In this document: positions 34,945-46,541 of the stretch, piece by piece
Position numbering within the stretch: position 1 is the first letter of the stretch
Layout of the letters: each line of letters begins with the position of its first letter
Program-made: the position numbers and the translations under genes
NCBI RefSeq assembly: GCF_949987515.2
Contig: NC_082692.2
Span: forward strand, 86,809,488-86,873,487
Reading direction: 5' to 3'
DNA from: Delphinus delphis
Lineage: Eukaryota > Chordata > Mammalia > Artiodactyla > Delphinidae
Length of the DNA: 64,000 bases
The notes under the pieces: model-generated
What the model was told of the DNA's origin: nothing
What the model saw: the letters and a program-made list of their open reading frames with translations, nothing else
Databases searched by the model: none

Positions 34945-35150
34945 ACGTTTTTCCAAGCCTCTAGGCTTCTACACTGATAAGTCCCACTGCTGGAAATGCC
35001 CTTTTCTTCTCTGCTCTCTCTACCAAGGCTGCTCCCTCCTCGGTGAAGCCCTCCGAGAAGTTCCACCCACTCCCCACACCACCACACTTGGGGATAGACC
35101 CCACCTGGCCCTGCACCGCAGGGCCTGTGGGGCTCAGCTGGGACACTCCG
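34945..35150 (+). repeat. L2 fragment (3' region)
   Basis: It matches the L2 segment 'gcacatgctgttccctctgcctggaa...ctcctccaggaagccttccc': here 'ttctacactgataagtccca', 'ctgctggaaatgcccttttc', 'ctgctccctcctcggtgaag', 'ccctccgagaagttccac'. The open frame across it (34814-35374, 186 codons) is therefore not a gene. Confidence 0.6.
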
Positions 35151-35394
35151 AGCACGGTGGCGGAGCGTCCCAGGGGCCTTCCTCATTGGACTGGGACTTC
35201 TCCAGGCAGGACCTGCGTTTACATTTCTTTTCCTTCCCAGTACGGAGCACAGTGTGCCTTCAAGTATCAAGCCTGAACAGATCCTCATTGAGCCCCATGC
35301 CAGGTACTGGGCTGGGGGTGGCAGTGGTGGAGATGAGGGACTCTCACGAGGTTGAGAGAAGGGTTTCTGGGTGACTCGACATCTACCCTCTGAG

Positions 35395-35560
35395 TCACCT
35401 TGCCTGTCTCTTAAACACTGTGCCCTGCTTTCCTCATCTGTAAATGGGGAGAACAGTCCTGGTCAGGCCCCCAGAGCTGCTGTCAGGATGACAGGCAGAG
35501 AAGGCCAGGAAGTCACTGACACCTGGAGAGGCTGAGAACACAATGGATGCTAGCTTATCC
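35395..35560 (+). repeat. MIR SINE
   Basis: The plus-strand MIR core 'ctgctttcctcatctgtaaa' and 'tggggagaacagtcctggtc' are clear, with 'ctgtcaggatgacaggcaga' in place of the usual 'ttgtgaggattaaatga'. It ends near 'acacaatggatgctagctta'. Confidence 0.75.
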
Positions 35561-35654
35561 TCCCATCACTTTCTGTTCGCCACCACCGCCACTTCATTTA
35601 CTTCCAGGCACTTAAGACCCAGCGGACACACTTTATATCCGACTTCGCGTACTG

Positions 35655-35815
35655 CCAGGCTCTGACCTACTAGGATGTAAGCCCCCTGAGGACAGGACTC
35701 TTGTTTTCGTTGCTGCCGGGTGCTGGCACTGAGGATAGCAGGTAGAAGGCCTCAAGTATTTCTCGAATGGATAAACGAGCAAATGCATGAGTGAACGAAC
35801 AACTAAATAAACAAA
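35655..35815 (+). repeat. L2 3'-end fragment
   Basis: 'gatgtaagccccctgaggac', 'aggactcttgttttcgttgc', 'gtgctggcactgaggatagc', 'aggtagaaggcctcaagtat', and a tail of 'gaatggataaacgagc' / 'aaatgcatgagtgaac' follow the L2 3' consensus in order. Confidence 0.82.
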
Positions 35816-38800
35816 TACTGACTGAGGAACTCCTGGAGCATACAGCACCTAGAAGAGACCAGGAACGTTAACAAAATGGAAGACTCCGACTTGACATTTT
35901 ATGGCAATAATGACAGGGATATTTCCTTTTTTACGCTAGTCACAGAGTAAAGGCTGCACATGCATTCAATTCTTGGAAAATAAGTGATGGCTGACTTCAC
36001 GCTAGGTGGCACAGAAGTCCTCACATCTGTACCTTACCTGTCCCCAGACTCCAGTATGTAATGAATGCTGTGTGAACCCACACGCTCATTGCCGACAGAT
36101 CTCTGCTCTAACAAAGCCCTGCGGAAAAGGATGAGTCCTCTGGAAGGAAGTCTTTCACTCCAGCTGGCCGGCGGCCTAGATTCGGGTTTCCTCAAAGGCT
36201 AGTCTTTGACCAGAGCCTTTCTATCCACAAGGAGGCATCGGTGGAGGCCAGCAGGAGACTCCACCCATCCAAGTGGCAATGGTATGAAGTTAAGAGGAAG
36301 AGAAGTACAGGGGAGGAAGGTCCCAGGAAAGAAGACCTCGAGCTTCGTAATCCCTCTCTGGACTCACACCTTCCGAGACATTCCTAAAAAGTCTCTGAAG
36401 GTGCTTGCTTTGTTCTCACCCTTAACATCTTATAAGTGCATTTGTGCCTGTTTTCTCAGATCCACCCGGCTGTGGGCAGTAAGAAAACTTACACAGAGTC
36501 CAAGATACAGGTCCTGATTTTTATCATCATCATAGTCACCTCTTCTACTTGCACGAAAACCCTAAATGGAAAAGCATCACTTACTCCATCCAAGGTATGG
36601 ACTGAGTTTTTCAAGATTCCATTTTCTCCACGCAGATCTTAACTATCGCTTTACTCAAAATGAAATTAAGATATTTCACGTTAAGTGTACACATACCCAC
36701 AATCCCAGTTCTCTAGCAAACTTTCTGCCCTGTATCACGTAGAAACCAAAATGCTCTGGAGTGCTTTTACTTTTCCTATGGCTAAAAGGTCTTTGTATCC
36801 CTTTCTTCTCGATATCCAGTGGTGAGAAAAGTGATTTATCACCTGCCACGGTAGCTACGTGGTATTCCCACCATAAATCGTCCTCTGTGACAAAACGCTT
36901 ATCTGCAAAAACAGATAGCATCAACCATTACTGCTTTTTATGTCAATGTCCCTTTTATTTAAGAAGGACTCTGTTTTCCTTATAAATCCTTAAACATATT
37001 AGTAGAAGACTCATTCGTAGCAAACGCCTTCAGGGAGGGGCAATCCGGCTGAAGCTGTGTTCTCGCTTCTAAGCAAAGGCAAAATCCCTCAGCAAACAAG
37101 TGCCACAGGGGCTCGGCCGAAGTGCATTTTTCAAAGACCAGTGCCACTGGGTTGAAGTCAGCTCCAGAGGGCCGCATATCTTTTCAATCAAAGCCACAGC
37201 TGCCCCAGCGAGAGCCCTGCCCTGGGAGAAGGGCCGGAGACCTCTATCTCTAAGAGCAGGTGGTCCCCCACCTCATCAACAGAGCCCATCTCTCACTCAG
37301 TTGCTCAGAACCCAGAGATCAGAGGCAGCGCCGTGAAAGCTGATAGGGACACACACACCTTCCCGAACAGACAGGGATGTACCATCCCCATCCTGCACTG
37401 AGACAGGGCAGGACGAGAAATGTTACAGGGGCTTAGGTTTGGGGAAAGGGTCCCAGGCAATTTGGTACCTATCGTGAGCCAGGGACAATGGGATGGTTTT
37501 CGGAAAATTAAGCAGGTTTGTGTCAACAGAATTCTGACTCATACCAAAAAAAGATCTCAAGAATTGCTTCATTTAGCATCTTCCTTACACAGCGAGGGGA
37601 GCTGGAGTCAGGTCTCCAAAGGAAGTCTCTCTTTTCAAACCCGATCATCACAACAATAAAAACAACACACCCAATCTGGTTGCTCACAGCTGTGTGTTTT
37701 CTAACTTTTGACCGATTTCATGGGTGGTCACGTGGACTGTCTTCCTCGACCTCTTATCCCTCTTTCAAAAATTTTAATCAGTTCTTCCCGAGGATCAAAG
37801 TCCATGTGGTCAAACTGCGAGTTTTGCTAACTCCTAACTCCGCTGGGTGGAAATCCAATGCTATGTTTTACTCCAGGTTGATTGGAGAAAAGAAAAGAAG
37901 TCCTGGATCAATTCACCACAACGCTTAGAAATACCGTGAACTTCCCTCCGTTCCTTGGAGTGTGCCCCCAGCCCTCACATGGATGGCAGGGAATTAAGCT
38001 ATCTGCTGATCTCTATGTCAACAACCCCCATAAAACACACTGTACATTCCGGCTGTCATAGTGCATATAATTCAGCCACAGCTGAATTACTGCGCCCCAG
38101 TTACAGGCACACCAGAGTCACTGCAAGCAGTAGGACAGAAGTATTAAAAGGAGCCACTCATCAGGAACTAATAAAAATAATCACACCAATCCAAGAGCGG
38201 TCGGGCAAAGAGGGAGACGCTCCATTTTGCAAAAGGCCCCTCCCACAGCTTTCTGATAAAAATGCAGATTCCTTCCTGCATTTGAGAAAACACTACATAT
38301 ATCCTGCTTGGATTTCAACAGTTTAAGGAGAAACGTGGGAAAACTTCTGGAGTTTTGAAAGGCACTTACTGAAGCTTTCCTGCTGGAGACCTCGGATAAA
38401 CCAAAAAAATGCCACGAGCTCATCAGCAAAAGGGAGGTTTTCAGCTCTCCTTTGGTGCCCCACAGCGTGTCCCTGGAACTGTGGCTTATCTCAAAGGCTA
38501 TAGCAAAATACAGAGCTTGCTGATCCGTTGGCTGGAAACCAGCAGCGGCTTGTACAAATGCGGAGCTGTCTTCCTTGCCCCAAAAGTCTCTTTGAGGTCC
38601 GAAGGCGACCATCTCCTGCAGTACAAGAACCCAGAGCAGACAGCTAGGCATGATCTCCAGGGCCTTCCGTGGCCAGGGAAGGACAAGAGTGTGTACGATG
38701 CACCCCAGGATTGGTTGCTTTTATTACAAGGTGTAGCAAGTGACAATCTGGAATGCTGGAGCCCCGGAGCACCAGGACAGAACATAAGGGACAGACTGGT

Positions 38801-38859
38801 CTCTGAGATGAAATCTAGCCACAAAGCCAGACCTACAAATCAGAAGCAGTACTTTCTAC
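35816..38859. other. Unassigned noncoding sequence
   Basis: No repeat or gene is recognised over 3 kb. Several overlapping frames of 100-156 codons exist on both strands (e.g. 37518-37928, 38181-38651). None resembles a known protein and they overlap one another. A small hairpin AATTCAGC-CACA-GCTGAATT lies at 38069-38088. Confidence 0.5.
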
Positions 38860-39087
38860 CAGAGGTGAGCACACCACAGCCTGCAAGCCAAACCTGGCCC
38901 ACCACCTGTTGGTTTTGTTTTGTTTCAACAAAGTTTCACTGGAACCTAGCCACATGCATCTGTTTACACACTGTCTGTGGCTGTTTAAACACTAAGATAT
39001 TGTTGTGTTGATTAGTTTCAAGGGACTATAGGGCCCCCAAAGCTGAAAACGTTTACTATCTGGCCCTTTACAGAGCGTAAACCCCTG
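38860..39087 (+). mobile_element. MER-type non-autonomous hAT DNA transposon
   Basis: It starts 'cagaggtgagcacaccacag' and has 'aacctggcccaccacctgtt' and 'acaaagtttcactggaacct'. It ends 'tttactatctggccctttac' and 'gtaaacccctg'. This is the roughly 220-bp family whose consensus begins CAGGGGTCGGCAAAC and ends in the complement. I recognise the family pattern but not its exact name. The 200-codon frame overlapping it is not a gene. Confidence 0.75.
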
Positions 39088-41047
39088 TTCAATGAGAAAA
39101 TGTCAGTGTTATGGGCCATTTTCAGTCTTCCAAATCTATACAAGCCCTCCAAAATTACCTTTTATAAGGCTTCTTAATAAGCCAAAAAATATACAGTTTA
39201 CCCCTCCCAGCCTTGGGTCGTTACCACACTAGGCCCTCAAATTCACCCATGCTGTGACACTTGCAAAAAATCACAGCAAATAGTGAAGGGTGTTTCCACC
39301 CCACTCAAGACAAGCTGTTCACTCCTGCCTTGCCATGAATGCACACTTCTGACTGCCAGGAAGAGTGTGTAGCTGGATCTCAGCACAACCTCTGGACATG
39401 AGCCGTCTGCAGGAGGCAATAAGGCCTGGAATTAAAAGGGCAAATACCCCTCTAGCATCAAGAGAGAAGTAACAGTTGTCAGGATTAACGAGCTGGCTCT
39501 AGCCCTGTCCGATATTTGACACTCAACCTCTGAAGGAAAAAAAATGTCCAACATTAATTACCTTCTAGTGCTAAAGGCCGTCCTCTAAGTACATTCTAAC
39601 CCCCATACTCAGAGCCTCTTCACTGCTAATCTCCCCATGGAGAAAACCTGCCCCAGGGTAGAAGTGTCTTCTTGGCTAAAGCTGGATAAAGTTTCTAAAA
39701 CCCAACAGAGTATGCACTTGACCATGTTAATTAGGCAGCGGGAGGCTGTGGGGCTGAGAAATCCTTCTCAACTCAGCCTCCTTCCCCAGACGCTTCTTCC
39801 AAAACAGAAAGAAAATCAATGAGTTCAAACAAGCACATTGATGACTGCAAAACAGCCAAAAGGGAGAAACCAACATTGACTCAACGTAAGAGACAGGAAG
39901 GTGATTTTTAAAACGAATTCAGGTTTCTTTCTATTTTTTTTCAGTTTAGTATTTTTCTTTAATCGATGATATTCTGTGTGAGAGACAGTCCAGTAATACA
40001 GCTCAGAGCATGTTTTCTTCTCTATGGCTAAAGTGCCTTCTTTGGACCTTGACTTTCCATCTGATGTGGCACGAAGCTTTTTCATTTCTTCCCACACATC
40101 TTTGATTTTATGGTCTTCAAGCATGACTTCCTCCACACTGGGTCCAAGAGTTGAAAATGTCATTTTTAGCAAACAAATTTTCAAGGTTTCCTGTTTCTCC
40201 TTCCCGCACCTAGCCCGTTTCTATCTCTGGCAGTTCAGTCCTCGCTGAACAAAGGCTTCATTTATAACACAAGTCCTACTGGGACAGCTGTCAAATACAA
40301 CTGAGTTTTCTACCTCTCAGCTTCCCAAAGAGCTAAGTTGTCACTCCTTTGAAGTGTGGGACCAGAGAGCAAAGTGATGGTTTTTTAAAGAAAGGGGGAA
40401 AAAAGTTAATAAGTTAGCACACAGAAAATCTCCAAGCTCTGGAGGATTTCATCTTTATCACAAAAACCAGTACTTCTGTAATTCGACATGATCGCCTATA
40501 AAAACAATGAACACAATCAGCATCATGCTGTACTTAAAAGGAAGCACGGGGTTTATAATTACACACGTAATTCCTGAGATGGCTCACAAACAACTACAGA
40601 GCAAATACAATATGTGTGCTGCTCACAGATCACAAAGGTGCCTAGAACCTTCTGGAAAAGCCATCCTTGCAAGACCAACTCGAGTGTAACACCTTATACC
40701 GCCAAGAGCGCTTGGAGATGCCATTTCTAAGGCAAGTCCTCCTTCCCAACTAACATCGGTGACAAGCTCAAGGAAGAGCCACACGAGAAGAAGTTGTTCC
40801 TAGAATGTTCGTCTCATCTGTTTCTCCCAGAAATCTAACACAGTGACTTTCTCAAGGAGACACTTGAGAAACGGCACTCAGGTCTAATGGAAAACTAACC
40901 ATCAAACTTGATCACGTTGACAGGTGGGCCAAAACTGGGACGTGTGTTTAAAGGACAAAGTGCTTATAGAACACAAGAACTTTCTAAGTTCAGAATGAAG
41001 AAACACAAGAGCATGTGACGAAACACACAGTGTTGTGTTTGTGCACC
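39088..41047. other. Unassigned sequence with one protein-like minus-strand frame
   Basis: A minus-strand frame at about 39825-40184 encodes a charged sequence (Lys/Glu-rich, including MTFSTLGPSVEEVMLED and CSELYYWTVSHTEYH) that looks more protein-like than other chance frames. No convincing splice donor, start or family match is visible. Frames on the other strand overlap it. The rest has no recognised content. Confidence 0.4.
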
Positions 41048-41150
41048 TTGACAGTAAAGCCTGGTTCCAGCCCAGCTCTGCCACCCATCAGCAGGTCCTT
41101 CAGCTCCATGTGGCTCCATTTTCTCACTACACAAGGAGGAGACAGAATGA
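41048..41150 (+). repeat. MIR SINE fragment
   Basis: 'gcctggttccagcccagctc', 'tgccacccatcagcaggtcc' and 'ggctccattttctcactaca' follow the first half of the plus-strand MIR core. The second half is absent or too diverged. Confidence 0.65.
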
Positions 41151-41310
41151 ACTGGTCTCTAAGGATCATCCTACTGTTTCTACAATTCTCTGTGTATGTT
41201 GATCAAAATCAGTTTCTGTATCATAACTCTGCAGCAACGCTCTTAAATGTAGGTTTGACTGCCAAGAACACTTGAAGAGTGATGTAATCTGAAAGTTAGG
41301 GTGAAATATT

Positions 41311-41350
<40 letters not shown>
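41311..41350 (+). repeat. (AG)n microsatellite
   Basis: About 19 AG units with one AT-type interruption near the start. A purine-rich region with GGGA/GAAA words continues to about 41398. A minus-strand frame of Leu/Ser repeats here is an artefact. Confidence 0.95.
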
Positions 41351-41355
<5 letters not shown>

Positions 41356-42334
41356 GCATCAGGATGAAGAAGGAAGGGAGGGAAGAAAAGGAGAGAAAGC
41401 CTCAACTAAGTCACCTTTAGGTATCTGTCATTCTGCAAGGAATAACTATATGTCCTTTAGAAAAAATTACACGTGTGTGTATGCCCCCGCACATACATAG
41501 GTGCACACATTGGGGTAGGGAGTCACCTGTTTCCCGCCCAAATCATTTCCTTACCGCACCCCGCCAGCCACCCCAAACTGGGGAATTGAGCTCTAGCAGG
41601 TGTTAAGGACAGATGAACCAAGTCCAAAGTGAGACTGATTAAAATAATGCAGTTGACATACCTGACGAGAGGAGTTACCAAAGCCACTGAAAAATAAAGC
41701 TGATTAAAAGGACAGTCCCCTACCTAAATAACTGATACAGGCTGAGGCAAACTGCATCTTCCAGACCTGAGCTGCATTTTGCCCCCACCACCAATCTACA
41801 AATCAAGACAGCTGCATAGCTTTCCCGGAGGCAGTGCGCCAAACAACGACGCCACAGCCCTGGCTCTTAGCGGGCACTCTCCACGTGCCTTTCTCTGCAT
41901 GTAAAAATAAATAAGTGATCCAAACTACAAAAATGCAGAGAAACAAGTTTTCAGGATGATGCAAGGAGAATTCTAAGGTCCAGAATACTAACAAATTATC
42001 TTTTCAAGATAATCTGTCAGAATACAAGCATCGACACCAAACATAAATTCCCTGAAAAGCCTGCTGAGATCATCGACCTTTAGCCTTTTATTATTTTGTG
42101 TGTTTAAACTCACCGACTAGATATACTTGTTGACAGACATCAAGACCCGTTTACCCCGGTTCCTGCAAAAGTGGACTTTAAAGAACTGACATCTTGTTGG
42201 TGTGGGTTACTATCCGTTTAGAGTGGTAGTTAAGAGCTGCAAATAAAGAAGTCAAGGTCCTAGAGGTAAGTACAATTTCTAGAGAAAGCACCACGAAACT
42301 GAATTATGAGCAAAAAAAAAAAAAAAAATCAGGA
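41351..42334. other. Unassigned noncoding sequence
   Basis: No gene or named repeat is recognised. A run of 18 A lies at about 42311-42328 just before the L1 fragment. Confidence 0.55.
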
Positions 42335-42560
42335 GTGGGGAGAGACAGTATAGCGGTGGAGGAGTAAGACGTACAAACTATTAAGTATAAAATAAGCTAC
42401 AAGGATATATTGTACGACACGGGGAATATAGCCAATATTTTATAATAACTATAAATGGACTATAACCTTTAAAATTTGTGAATCACCCTAATATACACCT
42501 TATATAACATATAATATTGTATAACAACTCTACTTCAATAAAAATAATTTTTTTAAAAGA
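42335..42560 (+). mobile_element. L1 3'-UTR end, older copy
   Basis: 'aactattaagtataaaataa', 'gctacaaggatatattgtac', 'ggggaatatagccaatattt', 'aatggactataacctttaaa' and 'ataacaactctacttcaata', followed by an A-rich tail, match the usual L1 3' end ('caaggatatattgtacaacacagggaatatagcc'). It is 5'-truncated. Confidence 0.82.
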
Positions 42561-43507
42561 GAAAAAGAAACAGGATAAACCAAGCACAACACGCATCTTC
42601 AAGACATCTATCTTCGACGTGTCTATTAGTGAGGACTACAAGGTTACCAAGACATTCATTGTGCTGGCCTCACTTTAATCTGAAATGTGATGTGATATTT
42701 TGGGACATAACTCAAGTAATACTTTCCGTAAATGGAAGCACTCGCTCATGCATCCTTGACGTCTCATTCGATAGGAGGTCAATTTCCATTCATTCCTTCT
42801 GGCAAACACGGTTTCCCTGCTCTCAAAGCCCAATTGAGAGCTTAGTGTAACGTCTTTCCAAAAGCATCCTTGCAGAATGAAAAATCCGGAGGAGCGCGTG
42901 ACTGGCCCAGGGGATTAGAAACTGTTACATGACGAACTTCTGCATTGAGTAGGTCTCTAGGGAACATTCTGTTCATGCTCTCTTTACTCACTGACCCTTT
43001 AGATTGTAAATGGAAAGAACGCATGCAAACCCTACATGTAATCAGAGATGCAGGTGTTTACGACTACTAGGATTAATAAACAAAAACAGGAAAACAATGT
43101 TTACAGAGCCCTTGGTGCTGGAAGAATCCATGCTAAGTGTGTTGGGTGCCGGACCCCATTAACTCCACCTGCCAGAGAGGCTGCCTTTTCCCACCCTGAT
43201 CTTTATTCCCAGGGAGGACTTCCTTTACAGAACAGGCTAATGGGCCCCTCTGCTCAGCTGGCTTCAGTCACAGCAGAGGAGAAGAAAAAAACAAAGGAGA
43301 AAGAGGACCTGGATATTCGTCCTCCTTGTGGAGTAGCTTCTCAACAGTAGCATCTTTCCAGAGACCAGCGCTCCTGTCTGTGCAGCCCGCTCCACAGTGC
43401 CCTCTCCTCCTGGCTTCTGTACCTCCTTCCTGCCCTTCAAACCAAAGCGGGTCACAGCACTGCTCCTAGCCCAGGTTACTGCCCCATCACCTAAGTGTCC
43501 CTGGCAC
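42561..43507. other. Unassigned noncoding sequence
   Basis: No gene or repeat is recognised. Open frames up to 100 codons without protein content. Confidence 0.5.
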
Positions 43508-43724
43508 TAGGGGTCAACAAGCAATGGCCCATGAGCCAGACCCAGCCCAAAGCCTGTTTTTGTCAATAAAGTTTTATTGGAAGCTACATCCCTTCAGGTG
43601 TGTGCTGTCCATGGTTGCTCTCACACCAGAAGAGCAGAGTTGAGCTCAAAGAGAGGCAATGTGGCCCCCAAAGCTGAAAATATTTACTATCTGGCCCTTT
43701 ATGGAAAAAGTGTGTTAACCCCTG
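43508..43724 (+). mobile_element. MER-type non-autonomous hAT DNA transposon (second full copy)
   Basis: It begins 'aggggtcaacaagcaatggc', has 'gtcaataaagttttattgga', and ends 'tatttactatctggcccttt' ... 'gttaacccctg'. The GGGGTCAAC start and GTTAACCCC end are complementary, as terminal inverted repeats. Same family and orientation as 38860-39087. Confidence 0.8.
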
Positions 43725-44592
43725 CCCTACACTCTTCCCATACCCTTGAAAAGATGCGTCTTACCAACCTCTCCTGACTTATCCCACTGCAGGTGTGCCG
43801 TCTGTTTACTCCTGGGATTCTGAATGCCGCTCAACTACTCCTGTGGAGTACCTTTAGTTATTATAATTATTCCCATTTCACAGAGGACAAGGAAATTTAA
43901 GATTCCTTCAGGAGGAAATATTTAGGTGAAAGGAAAAGAGAGTGAGAATGAGTTACCAAAAAAAAAAAAAAAGGCCAGCCAAAACGAAATTTAAGGGCAC
44001 GGGGGGAGAGAATGACCGATTGGTGAAGTGTTAAAAATCTGTCGATACGTTAAGCATCTAGAGGATTCTCCTCCCTTATTTAAAAGATAAATTAAGAGCA
44101 GCCGAGAATCCAAGTTGCTTTGGCGACCGATGAGAAGCCTGCATCCCTTGCCATTTCTTGCTCTTTCCTGTTGGATATGAGAACCATTCATACTTCAGTG
44201 AGCATAAAATAGATTCTGCTACAGAATTCTTTTCTTCATTCACGAACGGTGGGAAAAACAATTGCATGGGTTCTTGGCGAACAGAGAGCTACACGGTTAA
44301 ACACGGTCCCACTTGGCCAGTCCCTACTCCCTAGATTTTGCAAACTAACTCAGTAGTTTGCCCCATCCCTCGGTAGGTAACATCTGAGTCAACTCTGAAG
44401 ACCCAAATCTTCCAAGGCACACTGATCCTGGAAGGCCCCACTCTGTGTGGCCTGAGACCAATCAACAGCTACTACTAGATAATAATAAATGGTCCTCGAT
44501 TCCGTTTACCAGTTATTTAGCACTTTAGACATGCCAAGGCCTATGCAAACACTTCATGTTCTTTTTTTTTTTTTTTTTTTTTCATTTACTGA
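43725..44592. other. Unassigned sequence with a small MIR trace and a poly-T run
   Basis: A short antisense MIR trace ('tattcccatttcacagagga') lies near 43868. An A-run lies near 43959-43973. A T-run of about 20 lies at 44563-44582, just upstream of the SINE target copy. Confidence 0.5.
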
Positions 44593-44610
44593 CCCAACAA
44601 ACTTATTTTT

Positions 44611-44787
44611 TTTCTTTTTTGCGGTACGCAGGCCTCTCACTGTTGTGGCCTCTCCCGTTGCGGAGCACAGGCTCCAGACGCTCAGGCTCAGCGGCCACAG
44701 CTCACGGGCCCAGCCACTCCGTGGCATGAACCCGTGTCCCCTGCATCGGCAGGTGGACTCTCAACCACTGCACCACCAGGGAAGCCC
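44611..44787 (-). mobile_element. CHR-type SINE (short form) with a 25-bp internal deletion
   Basis: A minus-strand copy running from a T-rich tail and GCGGTACGCAGGCC to the head 'caccagggaagcccc'. Target copies CCCAACAAACTTATTTTT (44593-44610) and CCCAACAAACTTATTTT (44787-44803) flank it. Compared with the copies at 27153 and 53967, 25 bases are missing after 'gtggcatg' (junction about 44727). The lost part spans the segment between the B-box region and the 'gatcccacatgcc' module. Confidence 0.95.
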
Positions 44788-44804
44788 CCAACAAACTTAT
44801 TTTT

Positions 44805-45552
44805 AAAAACACTACTGTGACTTTTATTTTTTTGGATGAGAAAATAAAGGTGAACAGGTATTGAAAACTGGCCCAAATTTATACAGAGCCTAAACTTTAA
44901 CTAGCCTTTCTGAACGAGGCACGTCGAAAACTGTCGTTGCGTGAGAGGTGCCGTCACTCCTAAGAAATGAGCAACCTGCCACTGACATTCCGACTATAAC
45001 AACAGGACAACGCAGAGGTCACTTCATAAATCACGGCACCATTGTTCCTGGAGCTCCCGGTGGCTGGAAACTATTAATGTGATCCTAACCCTAAATGGAC
45101 AGGTAGAATGTCTGGTCCGCGGGATCTACTATTAGGTACAGAATGTGAGTGTGGCGGGGGGGGGGGGGGGGGGGGGCATGTTTACATCATAATATTAGAC
45201 TAAGCTCCTTCAGATCCGTAGAGAAAAAGTTATGTGTCAAACTTCACTGGAGAAGCAATAACTCCAGATAAACTTATCCCAGAAAAGGAAGGTCCTTCCC
45301 AGCACTCCGAGTCACCATCTATCATTTTCTGTGGTGTCTGATACCCCCTACCTTCAAGTCCTTATTTTGGGCAGTGCTCCTGTGGATGTTCCTTTATCCA
45401 GTTGGAAAACGGAAAGGCTGTTTTAGGACTGAGTTGATCTTGGCTGAAGGAGAATAATGATTTTCAGAGCTTTGTCTAGACACTGCAAACTTAAGAATCT
45501 CTAACAGGGGGCTCAAGGATGGGTTCCAAACAGTCTGTGTGTCCCATGAAAT
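44805..45552. other. Unassigned sequence with a long G homopolymer
   Basis: No gene or repeat is recognised. The G21 run at 45156-45176 is listed separately. Confidence 0.5.
45156..45176 (+). repeat. Poly-G homopolymer (21 G)
   Basis: Twenty-one consecutive G follow 'gtgagtgtggc'. Long G runs are rarer than A/T runs in mammals and can form quadruplex structures. The exact length may be affected by sequencing or assembly error. Confidence 0.9.
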
Positions 45553-45580
45553 CGTGTGTGTGTGTGTGTGTGTGTGTGTG
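45553..45580 (+). repeat. (TG)n microsatellite
   Basis: About 14 GT units, followed by 'cgcatgagggagagagaggg'. The Val/Cys frame across it is an artefact. Confidence 0.95.
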
Positions 45581-46452
45581 CGCATGAGGGAGAGAGAGGG
45601 AACGGGAGAAGATGAGAGTATGCATTTTTTGGCCAAAAAACCCAGAACTCTCATCAGATCCTTACGGGGGAGGGCGTCCTCAAGAGGAGTCCTCTCCTCT
45701 TCATGCCAGCGGCTCACACAGCCAGGTGGGCCCAGGTAGAAAGGCCAGCAGGTCAGCCTGGAGCCTGTTCCTCTCCCTAACAAGCCTACAGCACTTCCCA
45801 TCACTCTTTGAATGATGCCTTATTCATCAGTGACTCAAAATGATCCTGTGATGTCACTATTCCCCACAGAGTGGAATCCGACACAAAGAGGAGAGGGCTG
45901 GACTGGACTCCATCCAAATGGCGTAGCTACTCAAGTAACATGGGGCCTCTTCTGCGGCCGTTTCACCTATAAGGCAACTTCTTGACATCCAGCCTAAGAC
46001 ACAAAATAGGGTTTTTCTTTCATCTTGACTTCAGTATGATGAAAGAAAATGAAACAAAATATGCACATGGACCTCTTCACATACCATCTCTGTGGTTTGG
46101 TAATTCTCCATAAATGACTATGTTTTGTTACTGTTGTTATTCTTCCAGAGACTGGCTTGAATTATACCTTGCTTCGTAACAATAAAATTTACCTCCAATG
46201 AATTCTGAAATACAATACATCCACCTTTGCAGTATCCAGTCCAAAGCTTCCACATAACACACCAGAAGCAACCAGCAACTGTTTTTATTTTAGTAAAATG
46301 CCGTTTTTTTGTGGAGGGGGTACGAATTCTGGGGCTTGAGGTTTACCCAAGTATAAAATTTCAAAGTTCATACATACTCTCGTATGCAGAAGAACAGGCC
46401 TATGCAAAAGCATAAGCAACATTCCTTCGGGATTCTTCTTCGTACAAAGAAC
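45581..46452. other. Unassigned noncoding sequence
   Basis: No gene or repeat is recognised. Confidence 0.5.
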
Positions 46453-46541
46453 CGTGTGTGTACGGGAATGAGCATGTGCACAAGCATGTGTGTGAGTGTG
46501 AGTGCAAGCGCGTGTGCGCGCGAGCACGTGTGCGCGCGCGG
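46453..46541. repeat. Alternating purine-pyrimidine GT/GC-rich stretch
   Basis: A degenerate TG/CG-rich tract. It includes 'gcaagcgcgtgtgcgcgcga' and 'gcacgtgtgcgcgcgcgg' at about 46502-46541, preceded by imperfect TGTG/TGAG units. Alternation with many CG steps is the sequence preference of left-handed Z-DNA. The many retained CpGs are unusual for bulk mammalian DNA. Confidence 0.8.

Noticed and set aside
34814..35374. 186-codon plus-strand frame
   Set aside because: It overlaps an L2 fragment and an opposite-strand frame of similar length; no domain is recognisable.
38409..39011. 200-codon plus-strand frame
   Set aside because: Its last quarter runs through a hAT transposon, a frame on the other strand overlaps it, and it has no recognisable protein content.
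45077..45096. TAACCCTAAA word, telomere-like
   Set aside because: It is a single partial unit, not an interstitial telomeric array.
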